Positions 22,666 to 30,916 of a DNA stretch of 39,594 bases are shown here, one piece after another; positions within the stretch are counted from its first letter, which is position 1, and every line of letters begins with the position of its first letter. The notes beneath the pieces were generated by a model. The model was not told the origin of the DNA and did not search any database. It saw only the letters and a program-made list of their open reading frames with translations. The DNA is taken from positions 1 through 39,594 of the forward strand of contig CAUJHQ010000141.1 in the NCBI GenBank assembly GCA_963204815.1, given 5' to 3'. Source of the DNA: Pseudomonadota bacterium. GTDB taxonomy: Bacteria; Pseudomonadota; Gammaproteobacteria; Burkholderiales; Burkholderiaceae_C. The translations under genes were made by a program, and so were the position numbers.

Positions 22666-24897
22666 TCAGCGGCCGGTGGCCGCGTCTGCTTCGATGCGTT
22701 CGATCGGCGCCTGCTCGGCCCACTCGGCGTAACGCCAGTCCTGGGTGGCGGCGACCACGCCGTCCGGCGGCTCGGGGCGCTGCACCGGCACGCCCTTGAG
22801 CAGCCGCGCCATCGTGTCGATCCAGATCGGCAGCGCGAGGCCGCCGCCCGATTCGCCTTCGCCCAGGCTGCGCGGGTCGTCGTGGCCCATCCACGCCACC
22901 GCGACGACGCCGGGCGCCCAGCCGGCGAACCAGGCGTCGACGGCGTCGTTGGTGGTGCCGGTCTTGCCGAACAGGTCGGGCCGGCCGAGCACCGCCTGCG
23001 CACGCGCCGCGGTGCCGATGCGCGTGACGTCGGCGAGCAGGCTGTTGACGAGGAAGGTGTTGCGCTCCGGCACGACGCGCTGCGGCGCCGGCGGCGGCGC
23101 CTCGAACAGCACCTCGCCCTTCGCATCGACGATGCGCTCGATGACCACCGGCGCCACCCGCAGGCCGCCGGTGGCCAGCACGCCATAGGCGGTGGCCAGC
23201 TGCATCGGCGTGGTGCTGCCGGCGCCGAGCGCGAGCGTCAGGTTCTGCGGCTGGCGTTCCGGGTCGAAGCCGAAGCGCGTGCTCCACTGGCGCACCGCCG
23301 CCACGCCGACGCGGTCGACGAGGCGGATGCTGACCATGTTCTTCGACTTCGCCATCGCCTCGCGCACGCTGAGCGGGCCGTCGAAGGCGCCATCGGAGTT
23401 GCGCGGCGTCCACTGGCCGTCGGGGCTGATCCACGGCAGGTCGTCGACGACGGTGTCGGGCATCACGCCGGCCTCGAAAGCGGCCGAGTAGACGAAGGGC
23501 TTGAAGCTCGACCCCGGCTGCCGCCACGCCTGCGTGACGCGGTTGAAGGGACTGCGCCCGAAGTCGAAGCCGCCGACGAGCGCGCGCACGCGGCCGCTCG
23601 CCGGGTCGAGCGCGACGAAGGCGGCGTTGACCTGCGGCCACTGCACCAGCGCCCACTCGACGCGGCGGCCGCGTTGCGTGGCCTGCACGCGCACGATGGC
23701 GCCGCGCCCGATCGCCAGCGGCGGCTTGGCACCCGCGCGCAGCCCCGGCTGGGCGCGCCGCAGGCCGGCGCCGGTGATGCTGATGCGCTCGCCGGCCACC
23801 AGCTGCACGTCCACCGCCTTCGGGCTGGCGTCGAGCACGATGGCCACGCGCAGATCCTCGTCGTCGACGTGCTCCTTCAGTGCCTGCGCCGCGGCGCGTT
23901 CGAGCTCGGGGCCGTCACCGGCGGGCAGGCGCTCGAAGTCCTCGGGGCCGCGCCAGGGCTGGCGCGCGTCGTAGGCGAGCACGGCGCGGCGCAGCGCCGC
24001 GTGCGCCGCTTCCTGGTCCGCCACGCGCAGCGAGGTGTGCACGCGGATGCCCTCGGTGTAGGCCTTCTCGCCGAGCCGGTCGACGACGGCACGGCGCGCC
24101 ATCTCGGCCACGTGCCCGGCCTGCACCTCGGCCGGGCCGGGCGTGCGCACCGCCAGCACCTCGGCGGCGGCCTTCGCGCGCGCGGCCTCGTCGATGACGC
24201 CGACCTCGCGCATGCGCGCCAGCACCAGGCCCTGGCGGCGCTTCGCGCGTTCGAAGCTCGTGATCGGGTTCGCGTAGCCGGGGTTCTGCGGCAGGCCGGC
24301 GAGCATCGCCACTTCGGCCACCGAGAGCTGCTCCAGCGTCTTGCCGAAGTACACCTGTGCGGCGGCGCCGAAGCCGTAGGCGCGCTGGCCGAGATAGATC
24401 TGGTTCAGGTAGAGCTCGAGGATCTCGTCCTTCGAGAGGTGGCGCTCGATCTGCACCGCCAGCAGCGCTTCCTTGATCTTGCGCTCGGCGGTGCGGCGGG
24501 TCGACAGGAAGAAGGTGCGCGCCACCTGCTGCGTGATCGTGCTGGCGCCCTGCGGCATGCCGCCGCCCAGGTTGGCGACGATGGCGCGCGCCAGCCCGCG
24601 CCAGCTGATGCCGCTGTGTTCGCGGAAGCCGGTGTCCTCGATCGCGAGCACGGCGTCGACCAGCAGCGGCGGCACGCGCGCGATCGGCACGAAGCGGCGG
24701 CGCTCGCTGCCGAACTGCGCGATCTCGGTGCCGTCGGCGGCCAGCACCTGCAGGTGCTGGCGCGGCCGGTAGTCGGTCACGCGGTCCAGCGGCGGCAGGT
24801 CGCTCGCGTACCAGGCGACCAGCGCCGCGAAGGCCAGCAACGCGGTGCCGCCGAGCGCGGCCACGGCCAGCAGCCAGCGGCGGGCGGCGGGGCTCAT
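22666..24897 (-). CDS. mrcA: Penicillin-binding protein 1A (bifunctional transglycosylase/transpeptidase)
   Basis: The 743-residue class A PBP polymerises and cross-links peptidoglycan at the inner membrane. One N-terminal membrane helix (LLAVAALGGTALLAFAALVA) precedes the GT51 glycosyltransferase with catalytic Glu87 in EDTGFREHSG and ITQQVARTFFLS. The transpeptidase has the active-site serine in GSSFKP (Ser463, Lys466), the SKN triad and KTGT (Lys645). An OB-like insert between the domains (VDVQLVAGERISITGAG) is typical of MrcA. I start at the ATG at 24897 and not at the in-frame GTG at 24927, because that GTG lies inside an intrinsic terminator hairpin. No clear ribosome binding site precedes 24897. 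The gene follows the small secreted protein and is followed by the lipoprotein gene. Confidence 0.93.
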   Translation of the reverse strand: MSPAARRWLLAVAALGGTALLAFAALVAWYASDLPPLDRVTDYRPRQHLQVLAADGTEIAQFGSERRRFVPIARVPPLLVDAVLAIEDTGFREHSGISWRGLARAIVANLGGGMPQGASTITQQVARTFFLSTRRTAERKIKEALLAVQIERHLSKDEILELYLNQIYLGQRAYGFGAAAQVYFGKTLEQLSVAEVAMLAGLPQNPGYANPITSFERAKRRQGLVLARMREVGVIDEAARAKAAAEVLAVRTPGPAEVQAGHVAEMARRAVVDRLGEKAYTEGIRVHTSLRVADQEAAHAALRRAVLAYDARQPWRGPEDFERLPAGDGPELERAAAQALKEHVDDEDLRVAIVLDASPKAVDVQLVAGERISITGAGLRRAQPGLRAGAKPPLAIGRGAIVRVQATQRGRRVEWALVQWPQVNAAFVALDPASGRVRALVGGFDFGRSPFNRVTQAWRQPGSSFKPFVYSAAFEAGVMPDTVVDDLPWISPDGQWTPRNSDGAFDGPLSVREAMAKSKNMVSIRLVDRVGVAAVRQWSTRFGFDPERQPQNLTLALGAGSTTPMQLATAYGVLATGGLRVAPVVIERIVDAKGEVLFEAPPPAPQRVVPERNTFLVNSLLADVTRIGTAARAQAVLGRPDLFGKTGTTNDAVDAWFAGWAPGVVAVAWMGHDDPRSLGEGESGGGLALPIWIDTMARLLKGVPVQRPEPPDGVVAATQDWRYAEWAEQAPIERIEADAATGR

Positions 24898-24914
24898 CGG
24901 GTGGCGCGCAAACG

Positions 24915-24939
24915 AAAAGGGCGGCACTGCATGCCGCCC
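24915..24939 (-). terminator. Intrinsic terminator upstream of mrcA
   Basis: On the minus strand GGGCGGCA (24939-24932) and TGCCGCCC (24926-24919) pair over 8 bp around a 5-base loop, followed directly by TTTTCGTTT. This is the only clear hairpin plus T tract in the window. It lies 45 bp after the stop of the small secreted-protein gene and would end its transcript before mrcA. Confidence 0.75.
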
Positions 24940-24983
24940 AGCTTACCCGGCCGCTGCACGGCCGGCGTCTCGGTTCGTGTCCG

Positions 24984-25445
24984 TCAGTTCGTCGACGCCA
25001 CCGTGGCCAGCGGCGCGGCGGCGGTGCGCTGCTCGGCGGCCTGGCAGCCGTCGACCAGGCGCCGGCCGGCCTTCGAGTCCATCAGCATCGACTTCGCCGG
25101 GATCTGCAGCCACACCACGCCGGCCTTCTTGTCTTCCAGGCGCACCGCGCCGGTGGTGGTCTCTTCGGGTGCCATCGTCCAGGTCTTGCTGCCGAACTTC
25201 ACCGTGAAGTAGCCGGGCTTGCCGGCGACCGCGCTGACGTCGACCTGCTGCGACGAGTCGCAGGCCGCCTTGCCGACGAAGACGCGCGGCGCGACATCGA
25301 GCTGGCCCTGCGTCAGCGGCACCTCGGCCGGGGCCTTCGCGGCCGGCTTCGCGGCGGGCTTGGCCTTGGGGGCGTCGGCCGCGACGGCGTGCGACGCGGC
25401 GATGGCGAGCGTGAGGGCGGCGGCGAGCGAGAGGGTGCGTTGCAT
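24984..25445 (-). CDS. Small secreted protein of unknown function, 153 aa
   Basis: The protein has a clear Sec signal peptide (MQRTLSLAAALTLAIAASHA, likely cut after AVA near residue 22), so it is periplasmic or outer-membrane associated. A short Lys/Pro/Ala repeat (KAKPAAKPAAKAPA) forms a flexible N-terminal linker. The folded part, about residues 48-135, is beta-rich (YFTVKFGSKTWTMAPEETTT, GVVWLQIPAKSMLM) with one Cys near each end (KAACDSS and DGCQAA) that could form a disulfide. I recognise no family. It starts at ATG 25445 (CCGGAG nearby) and is terminated by its own hairpin. A LacI-type palindrome sits 91 bp before the start. Confidence 0.7.
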   Translation of the reverse strand: MQRTLSLAAALTLAIAASHAVAADAPKAKPAAKPAAKAPAEVPLTQGQLDVAPRVFVGKAACDSSQQVDVSAVAGKPGYFTVKFGSKTWTMAPEETTTGAVRLEDKKAGVVWLQIPAKSMLMDSKAGRRLVDGCQAAEQRTAAAPLATVASTN

Positions 25446-25535
25446 GGTCGGGCGGGCTCCGGTGGAAAGGGTCTCGGGATCGAGTGTTCTGTGGCGCAGG
25501 ATTCTGGGCAGCGACCACCCCTCGCGTGGGGCCGC

Positions 25536-25553
25536 TTTGCAACCGATTGCAAA
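25536..25553. promoter_or_regulatory. LacI-family-type operator, no cognate regulator nearby
   Basis: TTTGCAACCGATTGCAAA has perfect 7-bp arms around CCGA. Its core TGCAACCGATTGCA fits the LacI/GalR-family pattern with a central CG flanked by AA and TT. It lies 91-108 bp before the small secreted-protein gene and after the end of the lyase gene, both on the minus strand. No LacI-type gene is in the window. Confidence 0.5.
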
Positions 25554-25593
25554 CGGCGCACCACCGCCCGAAGCCGGCAGTTGTTGGCGCGGC

Positions 25594-25617
25594 CGGGCGG
25601 CGGCAAGGTGCCGCCCG
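25594..25617. terminator. Hairpin downstream of the lyase gene
   Basis: CGGGCGGC (25594-25601) pairs with GCCGCCCG (25610-25617) around an 8-base loop, 65 bases past the stop of the minus-strand lyase gene. There is no T tract, so termination is only a possibility. Confidence 0.3.
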
Positions 25618-25681
25618 TGACGCAGCACACGAACGAGCGCAGCGCGGCGCGTGTCCGGCGCGCGCCGTCAGTACGAAATCG

Positions 25682-26716
25682 TCACGAGTTCGAGGCCGGC
25701 AGCGGCTCGCCGAACCAGGCCTGCCGCACTTCGGCAGGCAGCTGCGCGCCGCCGGTCATCGAGGTGCGGTGCGCGCGCTCCAGCAGTTGCCAGAAGTAGC
25801 GGTAGCTCGCGCGGTCGTGCAGCGTGTCGTGGTGGCGGATCGGCGCCCAGCCGGCGGCCTGCGCGGCGCCGATGATCTCGATCGCCTGGTCGACCTCGGC
25901 GGCGGTCGGCGAGAAGGCCTCGACGATGTTGCGCACCTGCCCCGGGTGGATGCTCCACATGCGCGTGTAGCCGAACTGCCGGCAGGCGCGCTCGGCCGCC
26001 TGCTGCAGCGCCGCCGTGTGCTTGAACTCGGTGACCACGCAGTGCGAAGGCACCTTGCCGTGGCCGTGGCAGGCGGCGGCGATCTCGAGCTTGGCGCGCA
26101 CCACCAGCGGGTGCTCGAACTGGCCCTCGACGCCCATCGCGCTCTGCGGGATGGCGCCGCGGTGCGCGGACACGAAGTCCATCAGCCCGAACGACAGCGA
26201 CTCGATGCGCGGGTGCGCGGCCAGTGCCTGCACCTCGCGCAGCGCACCGTGCGTCTCGACCAGCGCGTGCAGCGGAATGGCGCGCCGCAGGCCGGCGCGG
26301 CTCGACGCCTCGTCGACCACCGCGGCGGCGCGCACGAGGTCGGCCAGCCCGCGCGCCTTGGGGATCATCAGGTACGCGAGCCGCGCGCCGGCGCGCGCCA
26401 CGAGCACGTTCACCACCTCGTCGAAGCGGCGGTGGTCCACCGCCTGCACGCGCGCGCCGACACGGCCGAAGCGGTTGGCGGGGCCGGTCGCGAGCTCGGC
26501 GATCAGGTGCGCGTGCTCGATCTCGCCGCCCACCGGCGCGCCGTCCTCGCCGTCGAGCGTGACGTCGAACACCGGGCCCAGTTCGGCCTGCAACTCCAGG
26601 CTCTTGCGCATGCGCGCCTCGACGCCGCTGTAGTGGTCGCAGACGGGCAGGGCGGGCACGTCGCGCTCGTCGGGGTCGAACAGCGCGTCGCGGGGGTGGA
26701 TGGGCTTGGCAGACAT
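25682..26716 (-). CDS. HpcH/HpaI aldolase / citrate lyase (CitE-like) family protein
   Basis: The 344-residue cytoplasmic protein belongs to the CitE/malyl-CoA lyase group that makes or breaks C-C bonds next to a carboxylate or CoA thioester with a divalent metal. Barrel landmarks are FDVTLDGEDGAP (acidic cluster after strand 2), RVQAVDHRRFDEVVNVL, LAYLMIPKARG, and the metal-binding Glu and Asp in IPLHALVETHGALREVQ and SLSFGLMDFVSAHRGAI. MWSIHPGQVRNIVEAFSPTA is the conserved C-terminal strand of the family. Whether it acts on citryl, malyl or citramalyl derivatives cannot be told. It is divergent from tctC (133 bp gap), and sdh, gltA and mdh are close, so a role in using an imported tri- or dicarboxylate is plausible. 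Confidence 0.88.
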   Translation of the reverse strand: MSAKPIHPRDALFDPDERDVPALPVCDHYSGVEARMRKSLELQAELGPVFDVTLDGEDGAPVGGEIEHAHLIAELATGPANRFGRVGARVQAVDHRRFDEVVNVLVARAGARLAYLMIPKARGLADLVRAAAVVDEASSRAGLRRAIPLHALVETHGALREVQALAAHPRIESLSFGLMDFVSAHRGAIPQSAMGVEGQFEHPLVVRAKLEIAAACHGHGKVPSHCVVTEFKHTAALQQAAERACRQFGYTRMWSIHPGQVRNIVEAFSPTAAEVDQAIEIIGAAQAAGWAPIRHHDTLHDRASYRYFWQLLERAHRTSMTGGAQLPAEVRQAWFGEPLPASNS

Positions 26717-26826
26717 GACGGCAGCGGCGTGGCGGTGACAGCGCCGAGCGTAACGCGGCGCGCCCCCTCGTGTTTGCCCCGATGGCCGCTGCCGGGGGGC
26801 GGTGCCACATTGCCGCAATCAAACGA

Positions 26827-26834
26827 TCATATGA
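26827..26834. promoter_or_regulatory. Short palindrome in the lyase / tctC divergent region
   Basis: TCATATGA is a perfect 8-bp palindrome lying 9 bp before the tctC ribosome binding site and set in the only AT-rich patch of this 133-bp divergent region. It may be an operator or part of a -10 region for tctC. Evidence is positional only. Confidence 0.25.
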
Positions 26835-26849
26835 CGATAGGAGACGAGG

Positions 26850-27839
26850 ATGGCGTTCAAGCTCGGACGGTTCGGCGCGCAGCGGCGCCAGGTGCTCGTG
26901 GCGGCCGCGCTCGCGGCGGCGGCGGTCGGCGCGCAGGCGCAATCCTGGCCCGACCGGCCGATCACGCTGATCGTGCCCTGGGGCGCCGGCGGCGGCACCG
27001 ATGCCGTCGCGCGCATGCTGGGCAGCCTGATGGAGAAGGACCTCGGCCAGCCGGTGAACGTGGTCAACCGCACCGGCGGCTCGGGCGTCGTGGGCCATTC
27101 GGCCATCGCCACTGCAGCGCCGGACGGCTACACGATCGGCCTCATCACGGTGGAGATCACCATGATGCACCACCAGAAGCTGACCGAGCTGAACCCCACC
27201 AGCTACACGCCGATCGCGCTCGTCAACCTCGACCCCGCCGGCTTCCAGGTGCGTGCCGACGCGCCGTACAAGAACATGGCCGACGTGCTGGCGGCGGTGA
27301 AGGCGAACCCGGGCAAGTTCAAGGCCTCGGGCACCGGCCAGGGCGGCATCTGGCACCTGGCGCTGGCCGGCTGGCTGCGGGATGCCAAGGTCGACCCCGC
27401 CAGCGTGCCCTGGGTGCCGAGCAACGGCGCGGCGCCGGGCCTGCAGGACCTGGTCGCCGGCGGCGTCGAGTTCGCGCCGGTCTCGCTGCCGGAGGCGCGC
27501 TCGCTGATCGACGCCGGCAAGGTGAAGTCGCTGGCGGTGATGGCCACGTCGCGCTCGGCGCTCTACCCCAACGTGCCGACGCTGAAGGAAGCCACCGGCT
27601 CCGACTGGGCCACCGGCGCGTGGCGCGGCATCGCGGCGCCGAAGGGCCTGCCGCCGGCGGTGGCGGCGCGGCTGGAGGCGTCGGTCAAGAAGGCCTACGA
27701 GAGCAAGGACTACAAGGACTTCATGGCGCAGCGCGGATTCGGCCTGCTGTGGGGCAGTTCGGGCGAGTTCGCCAGCTTCATGGCCAAGGCCGACGCCGAC
27801 ATGAAGGCCGTGATGACGGCCGTCGGCATCGCGAAGTAG
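26850..27839 (+). CDS. tctC: Tripartite tricarboxylate transporter receptor (TctC/Bug family)
   Basis: The 329-residue periplasmic receptor has a signal peptide cut after AQA near residue 30; the mature protein starts SWPDRPITLIVPWGAGGGTD, the exact opening pattern of Bug receptors. NRTGGSGVVGHSAIATAAPD and FKASGTGQGGIWHLA follow, the two ligand-contacting loops. AGGAGACGAGG directly precedes the ATG. In this order (C-B-A) it delivers a carboxylate to the TctA/TctB membrane pair. Burkholderiales carry many Bug receptors, most without a membrane pair, so a complete set is more informative. The ligand is open, with citrate or another small carboxylate the family expectation. Confidence 0.93.
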   Translation: MAFKLGRFGAQRRQVLVAAALAAAAVGAQAQSWPDRPITLIVPWGAGGGTDAVARMLGSLMEKDLGQPVNVVNRTGGSGVVGHSAIATAAPDGYTIGLITVEITMMHHQKLTELNPTSYTPIALVNLDPAGFQVRADAPYKNMADVLAAVKANPGKFKASGTGQGGIWHLALAGWLRDAKVDPASVPWVPSNGAAPGLQDLVAGGVEFAPVSLPEARSLIDAGKVKSLAVMATSRSALYPNVPTLKEATGSDWATGAWRGIAAPKGLPPAVAARLEASVKKAYESKDYKDFMAQRGFGLLWGSSGEFASFMAKADADMKAVMTAVGIAK

Positions 27840-27846
27840 GCCGGCC

Positions 27847-28296
27847 TTGCACCGTACCGACCGCTGGCTGGGCCTGGCGCTGGCCCTGCTGGGTGCGCTC
27901 GTCTTCTGGACGTCGCGAAGCTTCCCGAGCGTGCCGGGACAGAAGCTCGGCGCCGGCTTCCTGCCCGGCATCGTCGGCATCGGCCTGGTGCTGGCGGCGC
28001 TGGCGCTGCTGGCGCGCAGCCGGCACGCACCGGCCGAGGCAGCGCCGCGCGCGCGCGAGGGTTTCGGGGCCGCGGCCGCCGTCGTCGGTAGCGTGCTGTT
28101 CTACATCGTCGCGGCGGATCGCCTGGGCTTTCTGATCGTGGCGCCGGTCGGCCTCGTCGCGCTGTTCCGCGCCTTCGGCGTCGGCTGGCGCGGCGCGCTG
28201 CTGTGGGCGCTGGGCGGCACGATCGTCGTCCACGTCGCGTTCTACAAGCTGCTGCGCGTGCCGCTGCCCTGGGGCGTGTTCCGCCCGTTCTACTGA
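27847..28296 (+). CDS. tctB: Tripartite tricarboxylate transporter small membrane subunit
   Basis: The 149-residue protein has four hydrophobic spans, from LGLALALLGALVFWTSRSFP through LGAGFLPGIVGIGLVLAALA to LLWALGGTIVVHVAFYKLLR. The end, VPLPWGVFRPFY, is the diagnostic C-terminus of TctB (PLPxGxxxP). The start is TTG at 27847, 7 bp after the tctC stop; no ATG or GTG exists in the N-terminal part. The ribosome binding site is weak, so coupling to tctC translation is likely. It partners tctA, which starts 9 bp downstream. Confidence 0.88.
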   Translation: MHRTDRWLGLALALLGALVFWTSRSFPSVPGQKLGAGFLPGIVGIGLVLAALALLARSRHAPAEAAPRAREGFGAAAAVVGSVLFYIVAADRLGFLIVAPVGLVALFRAFGVGWRGALLWALGGTIVVHVAFYKLLRVPLPWGVFRPFY

Positions 28297-28305
28297 CCGA
28301 CGCCG

Positions 28306-29784
28306 ATGGACGCGCTCTTCACGGCCTTCGGCCTCGTCTTCCAGCCCTACGTGCTGGTGGTGATCTTCCTGTCGGCGCTGTATGGCCTCTTCGTCGGCGC
28401 GATCCCCGGCCTGACGGCAACGATGGCCACCGCTCTGCTGGTGCCGGTCACGTTCTTCATGCCGCCGGTGCCGGCGGTGGCGGCGATCGTCACGGCCACT
28501 GCAATGGCCATCTTCAGCGGCGACATCCCGAGCGCGCTGCTGCGCATGCCCGGCACGCCGGCCAGCGCCGCCTACACCGACGAGGCCTACCTGCTGACGA
28601 AGAGCGGCCGGCCCGAGCTGGCGCTCGGTGCCGGGCTCGTGTTCTCGGTGCTCGGCGGCATCTTCGGTGTCGTCGTGCTGATCGTCGCCGCACCGGCGCT
28701 CGCCGAGGTGGCGTTGAAGTTCAGCAGCTTCGAGTACTTCTGGCTCGTGATGCTGGGCTTCACCTGCGCGATCTTCATCGCCGGCGCCGACCCGCTGAAG
28801 GGCACGATCTCGCTGCTGCTGGGCCTGCTGATCAGCTGCGTCGGCCTGGAGAACCCGGCCGGCGCGCCGCGCTACACCTTCGGCAACGCCGAGCTGATGG
28901 GCGGCATCTCGCTGATCCCGCTGATGATCGGCATGTTCGCCATCTCCGAGGTGCTGCGCTTCGCCACCGTGCGCGACAAGCCCGAGATGGCGATCGAGCG
29001 GCCGTTCGGCAACGTCTTCGGCGGCATGTGGGCGCTGCTGAAGAAGTACCCGGTTCAGCTGTTCCGCGGCTCGACGCTGGGCACGCTGGTGGGCGCGCTG
29101 CCCGGCGCCGGCGCCGACATCGCGGCCTGGATGTCGTACGCGATGTCGAAGAAGTTCTCGAAGGAGCCGGAGAAGTTCGGCACCGGCCATGTCGAGGGCA
29201 TCGTCGAGTCGGGCGCGGCCAACAACGCGGCGCTCGGCGGCGCGTGGATCCCGGCGCTGGTGTTCGGCATTCCGGGCGATTCGATCACCGCGATCGCGAT
29301 CGGCGTGCTCTACCTGAAGAACATGAACCCAGGGCCGACGCTGTTCGTCGATAACCCGCAGAACATCTACGCCGTGTTCATCGTCTTCATCCTCGCGCAG
29401 CTGCTGATGCTGCCGCTGGGCTGGATGGCGATCAAGGTGGCCAAGCAGGTGCTGCGCGTGCCGGCGGCGGTGCTGATGCCGCTGATCCTGCTGTTCTGCG
29501 TGGTCGGCAGCTTCGCGATCAACAACTCGATGTTCGGCGTGATCGTGATGCTCGTCGCCGGCGTCGCCGGCTTCTACATGGAGCGCTGGGGCTTCCCGGT
29601 GGCGCCCACGATCCTGGGTGTCGTGCTGGGCACGATGCTGGAGGAGCAGTTCTTCTCCAGCCTGGTGAAGGCCGACGGCGACTTCGCCGCCTTCTTCAGC
29701 CGCCCGATCGCCGCGACGCTGGGCGCCGTGACGATCGGGCTGTGGGTCACGCCGCTGCTGCGGCGCGCCCTCAAGCGGGCCTGA
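28306..29784 (+). CDS. tctA: Tripartite tricarboxylate transporter large membrane subunit
   Basis: The 492-residue protein has about 12 membrane spans and fits TctA length (about 500). Signature stretches are FVGAIPGLTATMATALLVPV with its Pro-Gly-Leu loop, FSGDIPSALLRMPGTPASAA, GALPGAGADIAAWMSYAMSK and NNAALGGAWIPALVFGIPGD. The repeated PGx loops mark the two halves of the substrate site. The ATG at 28306 follows tctB by 9 bp; the three genes form one operon with tctC. It ends directly against the convergent mdh gene with no intergenic base, so no terminator fits between them. Confidence 0.93.
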   Translation: MDALFTAFGLVFQPYVLVVIFLSALYGLFVGAIPGLTATMATALLVPVTFFMPPVPAVAAIVTATAMAIFSGDIPSALLRMPGTPASAAYTDEAYLLTKSGRPELALGAGLVFSVLGGIFGVVVLIVAAPALAEVALKFSSFEYFWLVMLGFTCAIFIAGADPLKGTISLLLGLLISCVGLENPAGAPRYTFGNAELMGGISLIPLMIGMFAISEVLRFATVRDKPEMAIERPFGNVFGGMWALLKKYPVQLFRGSTLGTLVGALPGAGADIAAWMSYAMSKKFSKEPEKFGTGHVEGIVESGAANNAALGGAWIPALVFGIPGDSITAIAIGVLYLKNMNPGPTLFVDNPQNIYAVFIVFILAQLLMLPLGWMAIKVAKQVLRVPAAVLMPLILLFCVVGSFAINNSMFGVIVMLVAGVAGFYMERWGFPVAPTILGVVLGTMLEEQFFSSLVKADGDFAAFFSRPIAATLGAVTIGLWVTPLLRRALKRA

Positions 29785-30771
<987 letters not shown>

Positions 30772-30884
30772 GGGAGGCTCCTGGAACGAGGGGAAGAGGG
30801 TGGGGGAGGCCGGGTGCGCTGGTCTTGAATGGGGGTTCGCGCGAGGCAGCCGGTGATTCTAGCGAGCGCACCCTGACGGGACTC

Positions 30885-30906
30885 TTATGTCTTATGTAAG
30901 ACATAA
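30885..30906. promoter_or_regulatory. 22-bp perfect palindrome, probable GntR operator
   Basis: Left arm TTATGTCTTA and right arm TAAGACATAA are exact reverse complements around TG. It ends 10 bp before the chosen gntR start and overlaps CATAAT (30902-30907), the likely gntR -10 box, so binding would block gntR transcription. It also lies in the mdh upstream region. The AT-rich site stands out sharply from its GC-rich surroundings. No second copy was found in front of sdhC. Confidence 0.75.
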
Positions 30907-30916
30907 TGGCCCCACC

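Noticed and set aside
21083..23656. 857-codon minus-strand frame as a fusion of PBP1A and lipoprotein
   Set aside because: The N-terminal 370 codons are out-of-frame PBP1A sequence. A lipoprotein signal with its own ATG at 22543 marks the real start, and PBP1A is complete in another frame.
30887..30916. ATG at 30887 as gntR start
   Set aside because: It lies inside the operator palindrome and upstream of the probable -10 box. The ATG at 30917 gives the standard GntR N-terminus.
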